From Paralithodes platypus (lineage: Eukaryota; Arthropoda; Malacostraca; Decapoda; Lithodidae), in the NCBI GenBank assembly GCA_032716605.1, contig CM064492.1:47849876-47913875 (forward strand): a stretch of 64,000 nucleotides of DNA. The letters are read 5' to 3'. Position numbers and translations under genes: made by a program. Of the stretch, positions 57,141 through 64,000 are shown piece by piece; positions within the stretch are counted from its first letter, which is position 1; every line of letters starts with the position of its first letter. The notes under the pieces were generated by a model, which did no database searches, was not told where the DNA came from, and worked only from the letters and a program-made list of their open reading frames with translations.

Positions 57141-57184
57141 ATAACAAAATTTGTCTGTATTTATTCGCACGGTCGCCACTCTCA

Positions 57185-57280
57185 AATATATTATGTATAA
57201 CGCGTTTGTCGGGTTTATGACGCGTTTTGACCATTTATTCATGGCTATCATTGGACGATTTTATATAAATTCAATTCCTG
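57185..57280. mobile_element. Family G MITE fragment G17
   Basis: TTATGACGCGTTTTGACCAT and GGCTATCATTGGACGATTTT form a left arm only. 57281-58150 contains (CT)n/(CA)n at 57478-57510 and nothing else recognised. Confidence 0.55.
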
Positions 57281-58153
57281 ACCCAAAAAGCTACACTTTA
57301 TCCTATTTGCCAGTACATTTCTTTAGCCGGAGGTGGGTGGGAGGAGAGCCTTCTACTTTGCTGTCCTATTCTTCTACTATAAACTGTCTCTGTCTCTAGT
57401 CGTATTAAGACCGGACCACCAAGTATAGGGACCGCAAGGTCTGTGTGGTCTGAGAATCTGTGTAACTGTGTAACTTTCTCTCTCTCTCTCTCTCCACACA
57501 CACACACACTTTACACCCCACGTACCATCTATGTATTCCAGCTCTGCCATGCAAGTCCCTCAACAATATGACATGTGTATTCTTTTTTATTTACAAAAAA
57601 CACGCTTAACCCACCAGAAAAGCGGCCGAAAGAGTTGCCCTGAATATTAAAAATAACTTCCCACTAGATAGCTAGGCTAAAATTCGAGCAATAATAACAA
57701 TACAACAATCAAATTTTAATGGCGGCCTCGGCCAAGGGGACCTGAGGGGACGCCAATACATCACATCCTTAATAAAATAACACACTGCTAGGGGCTGTGT
57801 CGACTGTACACGCCCGACCTATCTAGTCTAAACCTATTCTAGAACATCTCAGATAAGACAAATGAGCAAGACTCACTATTTCGAATGTTAGAATGACGAA
57901 TGAAGATAGGGCGTTAACGTAAAACCGTCAATCACAAGCCCCGAAGCTGGAAGGACGAGATGACGCGTCACCGTCTAGGGCAAACCCATGCTAGAAGACA
58001 TCCACACGATGGAAAGCACAGCAAATTTAGAGTATTCATTTGATGTATTTTTTATTTTTATTTTTTAACTTTTCGTGTTGGTCTCTTGAAGCTTCGGGGG
58101 CGGGTGATTTGAACACTCCCTTTTGGGTTCGAAGAGTGCCATAACTGTTTAAG

Positions 58154-58222
58154 GCATATCGTCAATGATTCCGGGGCCACTAGGTTTTCCTTCTTCCCTT
58201 CGGGACTCAAACCTATAATAGT
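58154..58222 (+). mobile_element. Orphan DIRS terminus
   Basis: TATCGTCAATGATTCCGGGG and TTTTCCTTCTTCCCTTCGGG, then ACTCAAACCTATAAT, match the right end of the DIRS element at 36970-37042. No DIRS coding sequence lies beside it. It shows that a second copy once existed. Confidence 0.75.
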
Positions 58223-58494
58223 TACTTTACTCAAAACATTTCGTTCTCTTCCACAGTTTTCTCCTGTTTCTTAATATGCAGGTGCGAAGTTTAAAAAGTA
58301 TAGTTATCAAATCCAACCACACAATTCATGAGTCAATCATGTTCACACTTCTTCATACTTCAACCCATCTGATATAATCAGTAGCCTACTATTCCTTTCT
58401 TTTTCCTTCATCAGTCAACAACTTAACCCTTCACCATTCCACATTCTCGACCACAGTAAATGGGTTGCAATAAACATTAATAAACTCCTAGCAC

Positions 58495-59490
58495 CATATA
58501 CTTCTTAACTCCATCTGTCCACCTCTAACTCGGTCTACCTCTCCCTTTCTGTCCTTCCACCTCACTCTCGTACACTGTCTTAGTCATTCTCTCGCTTCCC
58601 ATATGTTCCACATGGCCAAACCATCTCAAGGTTTTCCTTTTCACACTTCCCAGCACATCTACATCCACACCACACCTCTCTCGTACTTCCTCATTCGTCT
58701 GTCTATCCCTCCATATAACTCTGCACGCACTTCTCAAGTAACTAATTTCCACCCCTCTCACTCTTGGTTTGAGTCTCTTCACCAACGTCCATGCTTCGCT
58801 CCCGTAAGTCAATGTCGGAATTACCACACTGTCATGCAAGGACGTCTTTACTTCCATGCTGACCACCCTATTTCTTGTTACGGCTTTCAGCGTTCCTACA
58901 ACCCTCTTCCCCTGTTGCACCCTCTCCCGCACTTCTTCATCCATACTCCCATCTTTACTCAACACACTGCCCAAATATTTAAATGAGCTGACATTCTCCA
59001 TAACCTGTCAGTTCAACCTCACCTCACACTGTGGCTGCACCCCTGTCAAAGACCATAACCTTGCTCTGCCCCGCATTTACCTTCAGATTCCGTTTTTTAC
59101 ACACTGTTCCCAAACATATTTACCAGACCTGCAACTCCCATTCACTATCGCTCATCAGAACTGTATCTTCGGCAAACAGCAGTACAGGCAACTTCCACTT
59201 GTTTCCTTCCCTTATCAGTGGTACACCAACATCCACTGCTCTTCCTTGTATTTCTTTCATGACTCCATCCATATAGATATTGAATATCCATGGTGACATC
59301 ACACACCCTTGCTTCAACCCAACATTCAGATCAAAGAACTCGCTCTGTTCAATCTCCACACGCACCGACGCCTTTGCACACTCATACATGATCTTTACTG
59401 CTTTCAGAAACTTGCCATCTACTCCGTATATTCTCAGTACTTTCCACAGACCTTCTCTATCAACTGTCATAGGCCTTCTCCAAATTCATA
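58495..59490 (-). pseudogene. RTE-type non-LTR element, copy 3, decayed
   Basis: Minus-strand pieces: 59120-59470 ([40 protein letters not shown]) and 58525-59001 ([40 protein letters not shown]). Motif C is FAED instead of FADD, which removes a metal-binding aspartate. 5'-truncated within motif A and more diverged than copies 1 and 2. Confidence 0.85.
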
Positions 59491-59756
59491 AATCTCGACT
59501 AAATCAAGTTGGCTGGTGGACAAGTCAGTGATCATGGGGGGATATGGTTGGTCACTATATAATTGAGGTGGTCCACACATACCAAATTCTGCTAATATAA
59601 TTTTCTTTTCTTGTTTAAATATTTCAGAAGTTTGTTTATTATCTTAGCTGAACATTGAATAGGAAATATGTATACACCTAGTAGATTGCATTCAAATATA
59701 CAAGTCAACTTGTGAGAAACTATTTAAATTGATTACAACGTAGTCTATAGAACACT

Positions 59757-59782
59757 GATGATGATGATGATGATGATGATGT
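59757..59782. repeat. (GAT)n microsatellite
   Basis: Eight or so GAT triplets. The rest of 59491-60239 shows no gene; it is ordinary AT-rich sequence with a small GAGATCCCCA direct repeat near 59937-59972. Confidence 0.9.
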
Positions 59783-60239
59783 AAGATTTTATACTAGCCT
59801 ACAGAGCAAAGGCCACTTATTAGGCTAGGAGACCAATGATCATGTGTTGAGAAAATGGGGGACCAGAGCAGAAATAGGTCAGTCAGATTTCATTGAACAT
59901 ATGTGAAATGCACCAGGAACGAAATTCCCGGGAGCGAGATCCCCATCCCCAACGAGATCCCCAGGAACGAAGGGACCCGGCTCCGCAGGGGAGAATAAAT
60001 ATCTTTATCCACAAATTGTTTTTCTATTCCATTTCCTTCCACACATGTTTATACGTCTTGTTAACAACGTAACAACGATCGTTCTAGTATACAAAACACA
60101 TTTTTTTACTTCGTGTCATTATGTAAGCCTGTGATGTTTCCTTAGTAACAGCTCTGAGGAGTTACAGAGTGTCGAGGAAACGAAGATTGTGACATCCAGC
60201 AGTTCTTCTCTTTATTGTGTTAATGGTGTAGGTATTTGA

Positions 60240-60980
60240 TTAGGGGAGAACCATGTCACCCATACGTGCCATGTACGTAATTATGTAACAATCAGGTCCC
60301 CCAGTAATCATATTACGAAGGTTGTGATACTCGACATTTTTGATGTATTGATTAAGTGTGTATTTAATTATGTAACCACCATGCCCCACAATATTAATAT
60401 TACGAAGGCTATAATACCTAACATGTGGATGTGTTAATTGTGTATGTTGTTAATTATGTAAGCACCAGGTCATCCACACTTTTTGTTATGAATGTCTGTA
60501 CTTAGGTAAGGGTCATGCCCGACAATGTTCAGATTAAGAAGGTTGGGATACATGATAATATTGTTGGTTATCGTGTATGTAATTGATTGTGCAAGGATCA
60601 TGTCTGGGGATCTCGTCGAATTACGAGAGCCTGTCAGACCATCGCCTATGCTCATTGTTCTTTATATTATCATTGTGTATGTATGTAGTCCCCTATGCCC
60701 ATTATCTCTTTATATTATAATTGTGATTACGTAGGTTAGGACACATGCCAAGGTTGTGGATTATCGTGTAAGTAATTGATTATGCAAGGACCATGTCTGG
60801 GAATCTCGTCGAATTACGAGAGCCTGTCAGACCATCGCCTATGTTCATTGTTCTTTATATAATAATTGTGTATGTATGTAGTTAGGCAAGAGTCATGTCC
60901 CCCAATGTTCAGATTAAGGAGGTTGGGATACATGACAATATTGTTGTGTTATTATGTATGCATTTGACTATGATTGTATA
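60240..60980. repeat. Degenerate tandem array, about 100-190 bp period
   Basis: Units repeat ACCATGTC-C, TATTACGAAGGTTG-GATAC and GTATGTAATTATGTAA. A younger duplication copies CTCGTCGAATTACGAGAGCC with its context at 60611 and 60801. CAATGTTCAGATTAAG recurs at 60524 and 60903. Confidence 0.75.
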
Positions 60981-61375
60981 TGCCTTTTTGAACCCCTCTG
61001 TACCACCTCCAATTAAACTCGCCCAACCCACCTTCCTGTCCTTTCCGACTGGAAGCGACTCTCACCTCTATACCTGCTACCCAAAATAGAAGGGAGGTAG
61101 GTCTGCCTGACAACCCGGGAAACCCTCACCCTTCCCCCCCCCCCCCCCCTAACCTCTGCACTACAGGAAACCTCCCTCACGGAATACTACCTACCCCATC
61201 ACGACCAAAAGTGGTAGATACTGATACTATCCAACTAAGAAACAAGGAAATCCATAATTCCCTGTTCCCCTGAATCAAACCTTTCGAGATGCAAAATAAT
61301 TTGGAATACTCCAGGGGGAAGGCAACGTCAGGTCCCGGAGAAACCCCCGCCTCCCCCCCGGTCGACCCAAAATAG

Positions 61376-61855
61376 CGACGTGCCCCGCCCCCTTGACCTC
61401 GAAGACTGCCCAGTGAAGAAACTCTTGCCCAGCAACCAGCCCATCACGTACACAGATATGTTAGATGTTTAAGTTACCCATACCATATAATCCAGGATAC
61501 GTAGGATAAGAAAGGAACTATTCAGACTACTCATCTTAAACCACCGCAGTACACAGCTGCCTCAAAAGTAAAGTAAACTACTTTCAAAGTTCAGACAACA
61601 CCCCAGCTGACCTTAACTAGCGACGCGCCCCGCCCCTTGACCTCGAGAGCGACCCAGTGAAGGACCTCTTGCCAACAACCATCCCATAACATGCCCCTAT
61701 ATGTTAGATGTGTAAGTTACCCATACTATGTAATCCAGGATACTGAAATAAGAAACGAATTACCCAGACAACAAATCTTCAGCCGCCGCAGTACACAGCT
61801 GCCTCAAAAATAAAGTGAACCACTTCCAAGTCCAGACAACACCCCAGCTCCGACT
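61376..61855. repeat. Tandem duplication, about 245-bp units
   Basis: Both copies start CGACG-GCCCCGCCCC and include TATGTTAGATGT-TAAGTTAC, CGCAGTACACAGCTGCCTCA and CAGACAACACCCCAGCT. Divergence is about 15 percent by eye. C-runs near 61133-61149. 60981-61375 holds nothing else recognised. Confidence 0.8.
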
Positions 61856-62100
61856 TCCTCCACACCTCAGAAAGCTTGCCAACTGAAGTCCTGTTATGTC
61901 CACAAATAAGTACTGTTAAGACTACTATTACCCAATACCCAATTAAGTAAGCAATCTAATAGAGCATCATGTGTAGAGCTAAACCTTACATCTCTCATTC
62001 CTAAACCCCTCTTATAATAGTAAACAAACCATCATTCAGACTCGACAACACTGAGTAACCCCTCTTCTACCCCCCCCCCCACCCCCCCCATGACAAAGGT

Positions 62101-62218
62101 TATATAAACCCTGGTAGGAGAGAGTTCAGGCAAGTTTACCACCATCACAACACTCCTCGTCATCGGCCAATCAGCTTGCAGCTCCACCAGCCTGCAACCC
62201 CTGCCTCTCCACACTACC
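62101..62218 (+). promoter_or_regulatory. TATA promoter and 5' UTR of the cold-shock-domain gene
   Basis: TATATAAA at 62101-62108, with an initiator-like TTCAGG about 25 bases downstream. A 5' UTR of about 90 bases without upstream ATG leads to ACCATGG. The spacing is that of a normal TATA promoter, so the gene is unlikely to be a simple retroposed copy. Confidence 0.5.
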
Positions 62219-62487
62219 ATGGCCACCAACAACAACATTACCTGTGGTACCGTCAAATGGTATAATTATAAGGCGGCTATGGCTTTATAACGACGACAAA
62301 CAATGAGGATATCTTCTGCCACCACACCAACATCACCAACAACAACAACAACAGCAAGAAGAAAGCCTCTCTAAGAAATGGAGAACCAGTGGCATTCACA
62401 ATCCAAACAGGGAGACAGGGACGTGAAGCTACCAACATCTCAGGCCCCGAAGGAGCCCCAGTCAAGGGCTCCTCATTCCCCCTGTAA
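62219..62487 (+). pseudogene. Stand-alone Y-box-type cold-shock domain with one frameshift
   Basis: From ATG 62219: NNNITCGTVKWYNYK (first strand, like GTVKWFN). One base is then missing at about 62273-62274. From 62275 the other frame reads GYGFITTTNNEDIFCHHTNI (RNP1 G-Y-G-F-I and RNP2 D-I-F-C-H-H-T). It continues with an Asn/Lys-rich loop, SLRNGEPVAFTIQTGRQGRE, then ATNISGPEGAPVKGSSFPL and a stop at 62485. The order, the long loop and the GPxGxPVKGS end match animal Y-box cold-shock domains, which bind single-stranded nucleic acid. No Arg-rich tail follows, so the protein would be about 90 aa. The missing base could be a real mutation or a sequence error. Unframed translation stops after 23 codons. 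Confidence 0.75.
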
Positions 62488-64000
62488 CGGGGGGAGGGTT
62501 ATCAGTTTTCACCTTCCCTTCTACTGCGAACAAGAGAGAGAGAGAGAGCGAAAAAGAAGGATTAGGCCTAAGCTGCGAAGGTGGAAAATAGAAACTAAAG
62601 GTTAGAAAGGAAGAGATTGACGACAAACCCGTTACTGCATTCTAATTAATGAGAGGACAACCCTGTTTGGTTGACCCACATCCAACATCCTTCGAGGAAG
62701 GGGAAAAGCGGCAACTCCAGCACGATGATAAGCCCAAAGAACCACAAAAACCCCACTGAGACCTAGCATATTCTTTACTTTCTAGATGTCACCTAAGGAT
62801 GTTTTGGGGAACGGTAATTAATTCGAATTATTTGATCGCCCACCTTCAGGTGAACTGGCCGTCCCCGTGGTTTTCTTATTCTTCATGCAATCGTGACTCA
62901 TGCTCATTATTCAGGTACATTAATTGGGACAGTAGGATAAATCGGAGGCTAGCAAAGACCAAGCAAGAACTTCACCTTCAAGATTGGTTGACAAGACTTT
63001 AACTCTCGGTTAGGCTACTGGTACTACTCTTAGACCAATTTAATACTGACGGTTCTGATTTACCATCCTGACAACACATTTAGATCCAAATAGGTACGGG
63101 ATGATCGATACAAACATGTTGCAGTAATCTTATGCTTGATATTAATATGAGGAACATTTACCGTTTACAAAACTCTTGACCTTGGTACAGTATCTACTTA
63201 TATCTACACACTTAACCTGGGACATATCATTACTGTACTGGGAAAGTCTCTTAACCTAGGAGTAGGACTCTAATCTTGCTGTCTGTATCCGCCCCATTCC
63301 TCTCATTATCATACTCCCAATTTTGGGTGATACCGGTACAGGCCAGGTTTGCCTTTAGGTCTCTTCAGCCTACCGTATCCTGACGGATGGGGGGTAATCA
63401 CACGTCTTCCTGCGGTCCTTGAACCCTCGTACAGTACACGAGTTCAGCATCCTGCCCTCAGCCGATGGGAAGGGTGAATCTCCGATTCTCCGCCATCAGC
63501 ATCACATCGACTCCGTCCCAAACTGGTTCCCTGTTAAGTTAACATATCTTAACAGTCTGGTTGACATATGTCTAACCCTTAATAATGGGGTTAATCAATG
63601 TCCTAATTAAGGTACACAGTAATACTAAAACAAATACATATAAAAATACATGGATTCCTATTAATGTATAAAAATAGATGAGCTAATATAAGTACAAAAA
63701 TACAATGACAGATCAAATTATGACATTACAGTACAGTACCGAAATAATCTTAAAATGCCCCAGAACGAGAAGCCCACCACAGAAGCCACGAACGAACACC
63801 ACACAGAAACACCAAAGGAAAGGTCCACAGAACGAAAGGACCAGCTGACCGAGCCAGCCATTTCAGACAGGCCCAACCCCGCAGGGCTAAACAGCTCCAG
63901 GACACACCCATTTACCTTTTCTAAACTGACCATTTTCCACACCTCACGTACACTAACCCCCTCGTGTCCTACACTCCTAACTACAAAGATGATGAACAGG
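62488..64000. other. Unassigned region
   Basis: Contains a (GA)n run at 62534-62549 and short frames without recognisable domains (for example 63419-63610). No MITE cores, RT motifs or splice-supported exons were seen. This may hold downstream sequence of the cold-shock gene. Confidence 0.4.

Overview
The window looks like nuclear DNA of a decapod crustacean. The strongest evidence is a split crustin-type antimicrobial peptide gene on the minus strand (about 46.77-49.93 kb). A glycine-rich exon with the four-cysteine CRYWCKTPEGQNYCCE module is followed by two short exons that join in frame into an eight-cysteine WAP domain. Two further host-like genes are small. One, at 18.08-22.3 kb (+), encodes a secreted crustin-like peptide that has the four-cysteine module but no WAP domain. 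The other, at 62.1-62.5 kb (+), is a TATA-driven reading frame for a stand-alone Y-box-type cold-shock domain, broken by a single missing base. Everything else is transposon-derived or simple repeat. No rRNA, functional tRNA, CRISPR or bacterial gene structure was seen.

Layout. 0-2.6 kb: 3' end of a Ty3/gypsy-like element and a non-LTR RNase H tail. 3.35-7.23 kb: a 45-bp minisatellite of about 86 copies running into a foldback MITE. 7.2-17.9 kb: dense MITEs, including a nested stack at 12.9-14.45 kb. 18-22.3 kb: the WAP-less crustin-like gene with a decayed L2/CR1-like element in its proposed intron. 23.8-24.7 kb: a 28-bp satellite. 25.0-27.1 kb: an RTE-type element with an open RT frame between (TA)n arrays. 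28.06-37.04 kb: a structurally complete but mutated DIRS1-type element, with inverted terminal repeats, internal complementary region, gag, RT-RNase H, methyltransferase-like region and tyrosine recombinase. 37-46.7 kb: MITEs, a second RTE copy, a SINE and a 23-bp array. 46.8-49.9 kb: the crustin gene. 50-59.5 kb: MITEs, a Jockey-like endonuclease remnant and a third RTE copy. 60-62 kb: degenerate tandem duplications. 62.1-62.5 kb: the cold-shock gene. 62.5-64 kb: nothing recognised.

The most unusual feature is a set of short palindromic, apparently non-autonomous elements, here called families A, B, D, E and G, with roughly 37 copies. Where their ends are clear they are bounded by TTAA, the target used by piggyBac-type transposases; no transposase is present. 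They land in each other, share TTAA boundaries, occupy the same TTAA site in both inverted repeats of the DIRS element, and at least one MITE end resembles the unit of an adjoining minisatellite. The host genes sit among them; MITEs and small satellites fill the crustin introns and its 3' flank. All assignments come from reading the sequence by eye, with no database search. Repeat edges, copy numbers and splice sites are estimates.
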